From assembly GCA_951799445.1 (NCBI GenBank), contig OX637293.1, forward strand, positions 19,034,001 through 19,098,000: DNA of 64,000 nt. Reading direction: 5' to 3'. Numbering within the stretch: position 1 is the first letter of the stretch; the number at the start of each line of letters is the position of its first letter. This DNA is from Pseudisothecium myosuroides (lineage: Eukaryota; Streptophyta; Bryopsida; Hypnales; Lembophyllaceae). The notes beneath the pieces are model-generated. The model did no database searches. It had not been told where the DNA came from and saw only the letters and a list, made by a program, of their open reading frames with translations. The translations under genes and the position numbers were made by a program. This document shows, one piece after another, positions 1 through 12,014 of the stretch.

Positions 1-2460
1 TATTCTATAAGATTGGGAGAGAATCTGATTTCATCTTTGAAGCAAGAGAAATGTTATAATTCAAATTTCTGAGCGTGAACAAATTGTCTCAAGATATGTG
101 AGTGCCAGTTGTACAACACAAGTGAGATTTATCAAGGTCAAGTGGTCATAAACATAATCCGATTAATTAGGTCAAATTGTTGAGGGCCTCTGTACCATAA
201 AGATTAACATGTCCTATTTCAAAGTGAAGATATTTTCGACAACTTGTCGAGAAAAGGTATTTGAAGGAGTTAAGGCAAATTGTTGAGGTGAAATTCTTTG
301 AATGTGAAGAAGCAATTTGCCTGAGTGTTTTGAGGAAATGAATGAGGAATTGATCCGAATGGCTATGTCCAAGTCAAGTAAGTAGAAAAAGATAAATTGT
401 CTCATAGAAAGTCTAATTGAAAATAACTTATTGTTTACACGAGATGTATTGAAAATTGAAAACATGATAAGGAGCACCCAGACCAATTGACTAAGGAAGG
501 AAGCAGTATAAGACAAATTAAACAAATTAAATATAAATAAATAAATAAACAAATAAATAGCATTCATAAATGAAACAGAAGCACTGGAGTAATGTGCCGA
601 GAGGAATAAGAGACAAATTGTGAAGTTGAAGTAGAGTTATATGTAAGTGAACAGAGAGTATTGATAAATTGACTATTTGTTGGGAGATTATGCTGTTAGT
701 AGAAATGGGTTGCCAGACTGACGAGTTGAAATTATTGCTTTGATTACAGAAAGCATACTCTAGATAAATACCGCTCTGAAAAAGGGAGAGGACAGACAAA
801 TTGCTGCTAGTTAATGGACGATTTGTCAAGTTCAGGTGAGTTGCAGACAATTTGTCACTGATAAATTAACATTGTAAGTAGGCTCAACACTCATAAGAGA
901 GGCAATATCAGAAGATTTAAAGACAATTTGAGTTAAGACAATTAGTTAGTCGGGTGGAGGTTGAGACCAAGGGTATACAATTGATTGAGAGAACATGATA
1001 ACACTGAGAAAAATGTTGGAACTCTGAATAATTGTCTACCGAGGAAGACAATTAGAAATCTCAGTGAATACGTGAAGTTGTTTGAGTCTAAGTGTCTGAA
1101 ATTTTTATTACCTACAAGACAAATTGATTAGATTACCATTTAAGAGTGTCAAATTGTCAAGAGAAGTTAAACAAATTGACAGGGAGACAAAGACAAAGAA
1201 GCGTTGAGGAAGTGAATTGTCCATGAGATTCAATTAAGGTTTCCAAGAGGATCAAGGAGTATTTCCATGTGAATTAAGTAACTAAGACAAACTAACTGAA
1301 AGTAAAGAACTAAGTCTAATAGAAGAGAGAAAATGAGTGAAAAAATGAGTAACAAGTGAGGTGGAGAGCTGAAATTAATTAGAGTGTTCATTTAATTTTT
1401 AAGAGTCCAGTGAGGCAAATTGTCAAAACTTGAGTGTCAAATTATCATTGTCAAATAATACTCCAGAGATTAAACTGGGCCCAAAGTTTCATCTCCTCAT
1501 GAAGATTCAATACCAGAGCACAAGATGGCACCAGCTTGTTGAGGTGATGGGAATTTCTCACTTCCTCTATGGTGCACATTTATGTTTTATCAACAAATTC
1601 CATCGACATACAAGATTTTATGCTTCGAAAATTTGGTTGGAGTACTAGCGCACAAACAACCCCAGGTTATTGGAGCAAGATGATGATGTTCGCAAGGCGG
1701 TTATTGGATCTTGAGATAGAGAGAGTCATCACAAACTTGGTGTATAAGTCAATTTGTCTTCCATTTTTTTTCTTTTGAGCTTGTAGTGATTACTTGTCTC
1801 CATGGTCAGATTTTGTACTTGTGTTCTTCATCAATAGCCGAAACTTGGATTTGACAATTTATCCATATTTGTATGTGCTTTGTATTTGGCGTTTTTAATG
1901 TAAGTTTGATAATTAGCCACGGATTGGCAGTTTATGTGTTTGTTGAGACAATTTGTCTCTGTGTGAGCTTTCTACAATTTTATTAAATCATTGATGATGG
2001 ATTATTAGCTAGAGATTGGCTTAATCAAATTAAATTGATCATTTATCTTAGTGAGAGTTGTCTACCATTTTAATTTGTAAGACTCTAATAGTCAAATAGC
2101 TAGTGATTGTGTTATTCTTAAAGAACTGTAAGATTAAGATAGTCTAATTATCAAGAATGGCTTGTCATTATTTTGAGTGGACAATTTGTTTTGATGAGAG
2201 TTGTGTGAATTATTGATCAATTTTGAGATAGAGGAATAGTCCGTGGTTGGTTTATTTAAGAGTGTGACAATTTGCTAATGATTGGCATTCTTCTTTATGA
2301 GTTTGATTATTTGCCAGAGATTGGTTGCGTGTGATGTTGTCTTTGAAAATGTAACATGCAAACTGAGTTAAAATTATGATACAAAAAAGTTAATCATTAA
2401 GGAAGACTAATAGATACATGAGAATGTGACTTTTTAGTATTATATTTTTAAAATAAAGTG
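1..2460. repeat. Array of CAATTTGTC / GACAAATTG words, no gene seen
   Basis: This 2.4-kb stretch contains dozens of copies, on both strands and at irregular spacing of roughly 20 to 100 bases, of a short word close to GACAAATTG or its complement CAATTTGTC, joined by otherwise unrelated AT-rich sequence. Examples lie near 84, 177, 277, 400, 615, 793, 854, 1120, 1156, 1420, 1950, 2181 and 2475. The density is far above what the rest of the window shows, although single copies persist near 3140 and 3985. I found no convincing coding region; the open frames here are short and have no recognisable domain. It may be a decayed short-period satellite or a cluster of protein-binding sites. Confidence 0.5.
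533..559. repeat. AAAT microsatellite
   Basis: A short run of AAAT repeats, slightly interrupted, inside the CAATTTGTC-rich region. Confidence 0.75.
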
Positions 2461-2667
2461 ATTTCAAATTGACAAACAAATTGACTTGAGATAGATAATG
2501 GAGTATAGTAGAAAGAATAAATTTATATAGTTATTGTGTGGGACAATTAGACAATTAAGATTGAAAACTTGATGAAAATTAATTATAAAAAAAATTGTAG
2601 AAATTAACTTATTGTGATTTGAACAATTTTTTCTTGATGATATTGACCCAAATATTGGAGAAAGAAA

Positions 2668-2886
2668 CACTATAAAAAAACCCGCATTTTAGGTAACAAG
2701 CCCCAATTTTTTTAAACGGATTTTAGGTGATGTCAATGTTGTTGACAACCCAATGTTTTTATATCAACATTGATGTTACATTGAATGTTCTTAACATAAA
2801 AACATTGGGTTGTCAACATTGACATCACCTAAAATCTGTTTAAAAAAATTGGGGCTCGTTACCTAAAATGTGGGTTTCTTATAGTG
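2668..2886. mobile_element. CACTA-type MITE (219 bp)
   Basis: A near-perfect hairpin begins CACTATAA and ends TTATAGTG, with arms of about 95 bases around a short loop and internal words such as TTTTAGGTGATGTCAATG matched in reverse complement. It is flanked on both sides by AAA, the 3-bp duplication expected for CACTA transposons. There is no coding capacity, so it is a non-autonomous derivative. Confidence 0.75.
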
Positions 2887-3193
2887 AAAGAACCTATGAC
2901 TATTTGTCTAGAGCAAATTGCTACATGAATAATTTCTAACATCATATTCAAGCATAACTAAGATGATTTGACATACATTACAGAATTCTTTGAGCATATC
3001 GAATAAGCAATTAGGATAGTAATTTGTTTAGCGCTAGGAATGAAGAAAAGTTGACCATCATTATTTTTATATATATAGTGAAACATTTTGATCAAGTTGA
3101 TCATCTATTTTGATATAGTAATTGTATGCACAAGTACATGACAATTTGACTTTATTCTCCTAAATATTGAATTGGAAGCCTTTTCTTCTTTAA

Positions 3194-3952
3194 CCCCTAA
3201 TGATCCAAGGGGAGTATACTTTCAAAATGGGCCAAAAGTGCCAAAGATTTGAGCAGTTTGTTTGCTCATTTTGTCTTGAGATCAAATAGGATGTAACCGT
3301 AAGATCTCGAAGTTCACATTGGGAGTGAGCACCTCAAAAAAATTCAGATTATTTGACGCACGGTTTAGGAGATATTTAAGTTTGAAGTTTTAATTGGGTA
3401 AATCGAAATATAGGGTGGCACATTTTGAAGGAGCATATCTTTGTGACAATATTTTGAAATGATGCTCTTTTGTGCTCAATGAAAGATAAGAGATTTGAAA
3501 ATGTCAATGTAAAATTTCACAACATTCCAAGCATTTTTCAATTCATAGCGGAGCTTGCAATGCACGGTGGTCACTGAAATGAGAGTGGTATTTGTAAGAA
3601 AAAAAAAGATGGGACACTTGTCTTCTCCTTGAACTCCTTGAATCTGCTATTTTTGAGGTGAATCTGACCTTTTTGAGGTGGGTAAGAATCACATTGGTTG
3701 TCTGACTTTTTAGTCCATGACCAAACCGAACCCAAAATAATGAGCTGTAAACTACACTACACCACTTACCTTTGGAAAATTCTACAAGACGGAATTTAAG
3801 TTGGAATTTGATGAAACTACCACCATTGGATTCATATTACAATCTATTTTTTATAAATAATTGTTATTTTAAGAAAAAATTTGAAATTTGAAAACGAACT
3901 GCTCAAGAAAGAGGGGCAATGACTAGAAAATGGTCACTTGGGTCATTAGGGA
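3194..3952. mobile_element. TTAA-flanked non-autonomous element
   Basis: The left end reads TTAA then CCCCTAATGATCCAAG, and the right end, read in reverse complement, is TTAA then TCCCTAATGACCCAAG. The terminal inverted repeat is therefore about 16 bp and the target duplication is TTAA. The 759-bp interior has no coding capacity. It belongs to the same structural class as the other TTAA elements of this window but has its own terminal sequence (TAATGAYCC). Confidence 0.65.
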
Positions 3953-4172
3953 TTAAAAGTGACCTTAGACACAAAACAAAAGACAATTTGACCTTCCCCG
4001 TTTAAGAACCCTCACTAGGGAATTCCTTGGGTTTTATTTCCCGAGCTTTTCCTACACTACATACCTATAGAAAAAATCCAACATCATTCTTTGAAAATGA
4101 GTTCACGCAACTCCTTCAAAAAAAAAAGTTGGATGTAGAAATGTTTTTTATTTGTCATAATAGTTTTCCTTA

Positions 4173-4739
4173 CCCCTGAAGGACCAGGAAGGTCAAAATT
4201 GTGAAAATTGTGAAGATCTATTATAAAATGCAACTTAGAACAATATTTTAATGATGACTCTCAAATAATAGTTTTAAAATATGATTTATAGATCACATCT
4301 ATATGGTTAGATCAATAGTTATACAAACCAATATTTTACAATAGAATTTGAAAGCAGAAATTGGAAATTCCTTCTAAAATCAATTTTAGATTGAATATTT
4401 ATGATTTTTACAAGGGTTTTTTTTCTATGAGTTTAAATGCTAAGTTCTAATCATAGTGATTTGTATAGAGTTTTATTTTATTTTTTGATGCAAGTTGTTT
4501 TTGAAGGATCATTTTTTGAAATGAAAAAGTTGCTTTTTGTTGCTAAACCTCCCGATACCTTTTGAATTATAGAATATTTGCAAAGCAAAATCTTCATAAT
4601 CTAGACCGTACAAATGTTAAAGAACTAATACAAGAATCCTCAAAAAAAACTTGATGGATGAAAAAATGCATTCCGGTGAGTTTGGAATGTGTTTTCTTTC
4701 ATTGATTGTTCAAAATCTGCACTCATGGACCTTAAGGGG
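4173..4739. mobile_element. TTAA-type element, degenerate
   Basis: The left end reads TTA then CCCCTGAAGGACCAGG; the right end in reverse complement reads TTAA then CCCCTTAAGGTCCATG. The flanks resemble an uninterrupted paralogous stretch near 30,810-30,880, where the corresponding site reads TGAA. It is non-coding and about 567 bp long. Confidence 0.55.
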
Positions 4740-4743
4740 TTAA

Positions 4744-5274
4744 ATCACCCAATACACACAAAACATCTTCTTAGACATTCCAAGATTAATGATATTAACC
4801 AAAAAATGCACTCATTTTTTTTTCATTTAGATGCAAGTCTTGAAATTAAGACAAAATAAATTTAGATTGTTGAAACCAAAACTTACTTAGAAATAATTCA
4901 TTTCTATTGTCATACTATTGGTAATGTTAAACTAAAAGTTCTACTACTAGTATAATGTATTGGCAAAGTTATTTAAAATCCAATACAATCACCAGATTCA
5001 ATAGTGCTTTGCTGATATTGACTAGTAAACAATTGCCATGCATTTTTATGTGAGCTGTGGGGGTAAACAAGTGACATTATGGTATCTACATTATCAAATT
5101 CTATATGACTAGGAGAGCATGGGAGCATATTTTACAAACATTGGCAATCAAATGAATTGTTGTCTATCTTTATGTGAGTAGGGTAGAACAAGTGAGGGAA
5201 TATGATTGCCGTGTTGCCAAAGTAATCTCACTAGTCATTAGTGCAACTTTTCAAAATGTCAAGCTATCAGTTCT
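4744..5274. repeat. Dispersed repeat shared with 30.87-31.40 kb
   Basis: This segment is similar throughout to about 30,870-31,400, for example around the shared phrases TCTTAGACATTCC and AATGTATTGGCAAAGTTAT. No gene is visible in either copy. It is part of the old duplicated background of the window. Confidence 0.55.
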
Positions 5275-5278
5275 TTAA

Positions 5279-6212
5279 CCTCTAAAGTTCCATTGTCCCC
5301 TAGGGGTTTTCAAATGTATTTTGGACAAGCTCCTTCAGTTTCAATGTTCAACATGATTTTCTGAGACTTTTTGTGAAGATAGAAAAATAAATTGGCTTTC
5401 TCGGAATATAATTTTTATATCAAGCAGTGCCAAGGAGCACTGCCAAGGAACAAAGGTTATGGCACAATAATCCATATTTTAGTTTGGCGAGCAAAAATAA
5501 ATCCCCACAAAGACTTAAAATTAATTAATTAATTTTTTTCATAGATTATATTTTTATCTTTATAGAAAGCTTTGATTTGAACATTCCATTTTGATTAGTG
5601 ATGTGAAAGTTATTGACAATCTTGTTTCAAGAGCAGTCAATGCATCTTCTTGAAAACATAATTTGTTGTTTTCACTTCTGAATTCAATTTCACAATTTTT
5701 CAAAAAAAAATTTTGCAAGGTTAAATTTTTTTGCTAGAACAATCTCACCATTGAAATTAATGTGTTTCAATTTTTATCTTAGAGCTATTAATAGTTTAGT
5801 TTTTCCTTCAATAATGGACCTACATTTACATAACAATCTTTTTATGAGAGAAAATCAACTGTATTTTTTTTTATAATTTTTTTCCTAAAGTTTCAACTCA
5901 GTTCTTCGACACAAAAATTTAGAAGTTCAAAATTGTTTGTGCAAAAATTTTAAGCTAAAAAGATTCAAATTCAAAAAATCTAACCAAGCAAGGTGCAAAA
6001 AAGTATTATTCACTTTAATGCAAATATCTCGCAATCTACGTGGTCAAAGTATGTGAAATTTCTTCCACATATTTTTACACTAGTTTAGTATTAGATCCTA
6101 TGGTTAGATATGAAAATTTATTTATTTATTTATATATATTTTTTTGCTCTTTGCATTAGAAATGGTAGTTTTGAGTGTTTTTTGATAAAAATAAGGCCTT
6201 GGGACTTCATGG
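5279..6212. mobile_element. TTAA-type element, right end damaged
   Basis: It starts at TTAA then CCTCTAAAGTTCCATTG, close to the left ends at 20,981 and 60,062. The interior carries the hallmark phrases of the main family, such as a TCCACAYATT-type stretch followed by GATCCTATGGTTAGAT. The right end stops at GGCCTTGGGACTTCATGGG and the right-hand TTAA is no longer present. The sequences on each side continue in the paralogous segments near 31.39 kb and 32.32 kb. Confidence 0.5.
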
Positions 6213-6709
6213 GAAATACTGGCAAGCAAAATAATTATCCAACTTCATTGTATAATATACCATTGGAAATATCTCAACAATATTTTCCAATAATATAATA
6301 TTTGCCTAATTTTGAAAAGATACGAACAGGCGTGCTGGTTTATGTCGTCCCCGTGGCGTGCTATCACCTCAAATTGTGTTTATCTCCGAGTTCACTGATT
6401 TATTGCTACTCAGGGACATGTTTGCAGGACTGTAAATAACGAGCCTGTGATCGATTGGCTCAGTCTGCTTCGTGTTGTGTAGAAGTGTCTATCCTTTTAT
6501 CCTTTTAAATATTGGATAAAATGTACCAATTTATAGTGTATAGGCAGTCACTGCCTCTTTTGAGGTGATAGTGTCAAACCATGTCAAAAACAATAAAAAA
6601 AACATAAATGATTAAAAGAAGGGTACACGATTCAATTTTCCATTGGTTGTAAAAGAATTACACAAATTCTCTAAGGGATAAACTACCCATTTTTCATTGA
6701 ATGTAATAC
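6213..6709. other. Intergenic, no gene found
   Basis: The first 90 bases resemble about 32,325-32,410. The remainder (a stretch around 6,320-6,480 is less AT-rich) shows no supportable gene or element. Confidence 0.4.
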
Positions 6710-7236
6710 TTTTCACAACTACACATGTTGGAAGAATTAACATATCTTTTCTTGTGTGAATCTTTTGGATTCAAAATTTGGCACATGTTATCAACATAGA
6801 GATGATTTCATAATAAAATTTCATGGTAATTAAACAATTTTTTAACCCTTGGGATAGTGTCAAAGTTGGTAGCAGTGAAATTGTTTTTCACAACTACACA
6901 TGTTGGTAGATTTCAAATATATTTTTTTGTGTGAATCTTTTGACCTTAAAATTTGGCACATATATTATCAACATAGAGATGATTTCATGACAAAAACTCC
7001 ATAGTAAAATAAAAATATTTCAGCCCTTGGGAGGGTGTCAAAGTTGGCAGTAGTGAAAATTTTCTCACCACTACACTTGTTGGTAGACTTTGAATATCTT
7101 TATTTTGGTGAATCTTTTGACCTTAAAATTTGGTACACATGTTATTAACATAAAGAAATTCTTGTACCAAATATTTCATGGTAAAAAAAAAATTTCAGCC
7201 CTTGGGAGGCTAGCAAAGCTGGCAAATGTGAAATTT
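6710..7236. repeat. Tandem repeat, about 176 bp x 3
   Basis: Three imperfect head-to-tail copies begin near 6,710, 6,886 and 7,062. Each contains ACTACACWTGTTGG, then GTGAATCTTTTG, then a CCCTTGGGA-type phrase followed by GTCAAAGTTGG. The copies are diverged and non-coding. Confidence 0.75.
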
Positions 7237-7284
7237 CCTTCCTTGCAAATGCAAAAACGCCATCTTCAATGATACCCCATTGTA

Positions 7285-8141
7285 CAGTCCCCTACCAAAA
7301 GTTTCCGTGATTGCAATTCCAACAATTTTGTTTTCTTGGCACAATGTAGAATGCACTTGACATTTTTAGTTTTGTACAATCAATAATCATATCTTTTGCA
7401 ATCCATATCAAGCATATCAAATTTTAGTTTCAAAAGACCTAAAATTTTATTTTTGGTAAAGTTTTTCATTTAATTTTCATGGTTTTACATGATAATTCAT
7501 TGAAAAATATTGGTGATGAATTTTTTAAATTTGATTGCGGATATATGTAGGAAACATCATATCTTTCCTTCAACTAGCATCTCCAAAAAAGTTTCAATAT
7601 TCTTTCTATAGAGATTTCAATGGAATTTTCTAATTTTGGAAAACAAATGTTTCTTTGTTATAATTAGATTTTGGCAAAGTAATTGCACCATCATGTTCAA
7701 ATGTACGAGATCAATTACAATGTGAAGAACATATAGAAAAATCTAATTACAATAAAGAAATATCTATTTTTCAAATTTAAGGCATTGTCACGCCAACATT
7801 GAAATCTCTAAAGAGGGAATTGTGAAACTTTTTTGGAGATGCTTGTTGAAGAGAAAATGTGTGTATGGATGTTTCCTATGTAACTCCGCAATCAAATTAA
7901 AAAAATTCATCACCAATATTTTTCAATTAATTATTATGTAAAACCATGAAAATTAAATGAAAAAATTCACCAAAAATGGAGTTTTGGGTTTTTTGAAACT
8001 AAAATTTGATATGCTTGATTGGGATTGCGTAAGATATGAATGTTGATTCTGCAAAATAGAAAATATCAAGTGCATTCTACATTGTGCAAAGGAAAGTGAA
8101 TGATCCAAATTGCAATCACGGAAACTTTTGGGAAGGGATTG
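7285..8141. mobile_element. Foldback (long inverted repeat) element, TA-flanked
   Basis: Two arms of roughly 380 bases are inverted copies of each other around a short centre near 7,660-7,780. The left terminus is TA then CAGTCCCCTACCAAAAG, and the right terminus in reverse complement is TA then CAATCCCTTCCCAAAAG, both continuing into TTTCCGTGATTGCAA. A TA dinucleotide on each side fits a Tc1/mariner-like target site. There is no coding capacity. Its right end lies next to the start of the RPS13-derived duplicated block. Confidence 0.7.
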
Positions 8142-8149
8142 TATAGTAT

Positions 8150-9600
8150 AGTTGCTATTTGTAGTCAGAAATCTCGTTTCAAGCTTCCTAACTGATTATT
8201 ATGATTCCTAAAAGAAAGGAAGCGACTACTTTTGGTCATTTTAGAACTTAGGCTTAGGGCTTAGTCAACAATTTAGGTGAATCCTAAACACCTTTAGTCT
8301 GCTGAAACAAAATCATTAAGTGAGGTAGACCAGCCCAATTCCAATCACTACCCAACTCCATCACCCTATTTTTGGCCCCAATTCCATTCAGAAAAGCATC
8401 CAAATCCGTTCACTACAAATCTATTGATTTTTTTGACAATATTAGTGCATTATCCCTTGAGTGCCTTAGCGCCTCAAATTTGGCCTCCCAAAATTGAAAG
8501 ATTGCCATGTTTGACTATTATAATCTTTTCAATAGTGCAGTCAAATCATTTATTCATTTCCCCGCAGCTTCGGATCTGTCTACACTACCAATTGATATGG
8601 TTAGTTTCTGTGAATCTTGTTTTGGGTGACAGATTGATTGGAATGAGTTCAAAAGGGTCTGGATTTTGGTAAATTGGGTGCTCAGGGACTAATGTCAATA
8701 AGGGGTAGCTTGTCAATCCTTTATTGTTGAGTTATTAAGTGCTATTAGATACATAGAAAGGCAATTATGGGTTGTTTATGGGATGTTTATGACTCCATAT
8801 CATGGAAAAATTTGAAATTTCAGAACAAACCACTTCAAAAATTACAAAAATTACAATTTAATTAAAAACTATAATTCTACTTGGATTTGATTTGTGAAAC
8901 AAGCGCACACCTTTGGAAAAAATATGTGACCCTCTTGGATTTGGCCCCAAGATATTCAGATTGCAAATCAGGGTGGTAATAGGCTCGTCTACCTCAGTAC
9001 TAGTTTATCTTGCTTTATATAGCCAATTGTGTAATGTGCAGTTTGAAATCAAGACTCACATCGTAAAGACGGATCCTCTAACTTTATTTGTATGTGTGGG
9101 TGTAGTGAATCTGCTAGTGCTAGCACCCTTGTTACTTAAGCAAGTAGATCTTTGTCAACTCAAGAGTCAGCTTGTAATTTGTGAAAGGCCAAGTAGTAAT
9201 TTGGAGATACATTCTCTTGCAATGCACTAAATGAACTTATTCTTGAATTGATATTCGTTTTACTTCTTAGACATTTATTGATTTGTGGTGTATTTTATAA
9301 GATTTAAATATACTATAGTTGAATCGTGTTTTTTGACAAATTGACTACCAAGAATACAATTTGTTGTTATCACATGACAATGGCGCTTCTACTGTGACTT
9401 TTTGGATTGTGTGCTTGTGCATTCTTTTTATTGTATTGGTTGTAGTGTATTATCAAAATAGAATGTTATTTGTAATAATGGAATGTCATACATTTATTAC
9501 TTTTTAATTGCTTTCATTGGTATTAATTTAAAAGACATTCCTAGATTTGCAAATGCGTGAACACTATTGATTCAAAACACTTCGCTAGCTTGGGTGGATA
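8150..9600 (+). pseudogene. RPS13 3-prime fragment (last intron, last exon, 3-prime flank)
   Basis: This is a second copy of the 3-prime end of the ribosomal protein S13 gene. About 8,150-8,310 and 8,997-9,600 match about 28,494-28,640 and 28,660-29,230, interrupted by an inserted element. The last exon, 9,106-9,139, encodes ESASASTLVT followed by a TAA stop and is preceded by an intact TGTAG splice acceptor. No counterpart of exons 1 to 3 is present upstream, where the foldback element lies, so this cannot make S13 by itself. The intact acceptor contrasts with the mutated one of the 27-kb copy. Confidence 0.7.
8321..8996. mobile_element. TIR element inserted in the RPS13 fragment
   Basis: It starts TGAGGTAGACCAGCCC and its end in reverse complement reads TGAGGTAGACGAGCCT, giving terminal inverted repeats of about 16 bp. 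The paralogous RPS13 3-prime region (28,620-28,670) lacks these 676 bases, which supports an insertion. The target duplication is unclear. An 82-codon open frame at 8,424-8,672 has no recognisable domain. Confidence 0.55.
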
Positions 9601-9734
9601 AATTTGATACTACCCTATGTTTCGAGTTTGGCATTTAACAAAAAAATTGAAAATGTTCAATGTCTTCAGTGAATTAAAAGATGAGAAGTGTTGAATGCCT
9701 TGACCAATTTTAACTCTAGAAATAATCTACTTAA

Positions 9735-10878
9735 CAACTAAAGGACTAGCCTACTATTTTTAGTAGCATAGCAATTTTGGGCAGGTACGTGTGACTAGAG
9801 ATTTCATATTTTAATCTGAAATTTTAATAAAAGGTGGGGACGAGGAATATCTTTCATATGCACTAAATTTCATGACATTTCAAAATAGGGGTCAAAAGTT
9901 ATGGCCTAATATGTTACTTTTTTCACTGGGCGGTAGTCCAGGCAAATCTGGAAAAATCACTTTTTTCAAAAATAAAAATTTGAAATTGGTTTTCCAGAGT
10001 TATATAGATCGGGGTGGATTGACCCCCTCGCTCGGCCTTACTGGGGGTGCATGTAAAAAAAGAAGCCCCCTATTTTGGGCCGTTCCAGGAAATATAATTG
10101 ATCTCATTGAACTAATTAAGGGCCTTTGATTCCAAAGATGAATTCAAAATCTGCAAAAAAAAATTTGTGCGGAAAACAGGGTCGGACCGCAGGGCCGAGC
10201 GAGGGGTCAGTTCACCCCGGCCGTTATATACAAGTGGAAAGCTTTAAATCATTCCATTTTGAAGAATGAGTAAAAAGTTATGAGGTTTTTTAGCTTGCGG
10301 GCAGTTACAAATTCTCTACTCTGAAATAAATTTTGAAATTGTTTATTTAACCCAATTTTTAATAGTTTTTGGAAAAAATAAATCATAGGATTTAGGTTGT
10401 TTATTACAACATTACAACCATTGGAATTGACATTTTTCAATTCCATAATTAAATTCTTAACAATTTAGTATTTTGGATCATTCTCTACTTCTTTCTACTT
10501 ACTACTTTTTTGTATATGTTGTACAATTCCAAATGATTTGAATTTTTTGAAGCATGTAGCCAACTTGTTTAGGAAAAAGGATTCAAAGAAGCAGCACCAT
10601 TTTGGACATTTTTTCATACAAATGTGACCTTGTGAAGTGCAGCTGCCCTGCTTTTCGTAGGAACAAAAAAAGGATTTTTGCCAATTGAAATGCTAATATA
10701 TTCCAATCCGCATGGTGGAAAATTTTGAATTCTTTTCCACATCTTCTAAAAATAGTTTACTGTAAGGTCCTATGGTTACATGTGTCAAAAAAGTTTTTTT
10801 TCAAAAATTTGGTATTTGTACTAAAAATGGCAATTTTTGAATGTTTTCGGTGAAAAAATAGTCATGGAACTCTAGAGG
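9735..10878. mobile_element. TTAA element, main family, reverse orientation
   Basis: The left end reads TTAA then CAACTAAAGGACTAGCC, a decayed form of CCCCTAAAGGACCAGCC. The right end in reverse complement reads TTAA then CCTCTAGAGTTCCATGAC. The interior is the reverse complement of 23,992-25,056. The flanking words match about 29,470 and 51,615, where the uninterrupted site reads TCAA in place of TTAA, so an empty paralogous site supports the boundaries. Non-coding. Confidence 0.7.
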
Positions 10879-10882
10879 TTAA

Positions 10883-11879
10883 TCAACTTGTCGTGTTGCT
10901 CTAAATTTATTAAATCAGAACTCTATGGTTATCAGCTAAAATTTTAAATTACAATATATTAATTGATTTTAGGAAATTTTTGAATTTTTAAAATTGGGAT
11001 ATAAACCAAACCTGATAAGCTTCCTTTCATTAGTTGGATACAAATTTTTTTTTAAATCATTTTTATGACTAAAATTCAGATAAAGAGAAAAGTGCAAAAG
11101 TTGTCAAACTACACTACAAAGTGATTGTGAGTCGAGTTTTTCCTTTTAGATAGTGATCAAGGATAAGGTATGGTCAAATAATCTATCATATTATATCTAA
11201 GGTCACTTATAAGGGGTGTTAAAAAAGTGCTTTACTTTTGATTTTAGGTCATATATAAGATCAAATTGTGTTATCTCATACAATTCACATTTTTGTCCAT
11301 ATCGTCAATTTCATTAAAATGGCGGTATTAATGAACTTTGGCGCTTTTATAATTTAAAACAATTGTTTTGAAATCTATACCTGTCCTAGATGTTTCAAAA
11401 CGCCCTATCTAAATGATTCTCAATGTACGTGTTTTTTCCTAAAATTATTGAAAGACACAACTTCACCTTTAGGAAGGGTAAGAAATACCAACCTTTTGAA
11501 GTTTACCTACATTAAATTTGCAATTGGTGGGAAATTTCACTCTAGAAATTTAGAAGGATGTATATGGACATGTATCCCATGGTGGAATATATTGGAAAAT
11601 AAATAGAGATGGAGACTTTGACCTTGCTTTGAGTACAAGTATTTTGAAGTAGTTTTGGGTCTCAAATCACCACAATTTTTTAGGAATTAAGGATTAAGAA
11701 ATAACAATGTGAACTTTGACTTTGACGGAATGACCTTAGGAAATGCAACTCGACTCATAATACAAAAGAAAGAATTCTTACTACTAATCATTTAAAACGC
11801 CTAAGAAGACATTTTATGTCCCTTGGATGATAAAAGGGAAGCATGGAAAAGCAGTGCCATCATCTACAGGTCTAATTGT
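10883..11879. repeat. Duplicated spacer between RPS13 and ROCO copies
   Basis: 10,883-11,150 resembles 29,490-29,710 plus 30,650-30,730, and also 51,620-51,900. 11,420-11,880 resembles 34,830-35,270, the sequence just downstream of the complete ROCO gene. Collinearity with the right-hand block supports a segmental duplication. No genes are visible. Confidence 0.6.
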
Positions 11880-12014
11880 TAAAGCTCTATTTAAGTTCAA
11901 CAATTTCATTGTAATGAATTAAAATGCATTTATCACAAATCCAAGCTATAGATCCCCGTAATCTTCTATATCAAACCGTCTTCAATCTAAATATTTCATA
12001 AAAGTCTCTCTTAT

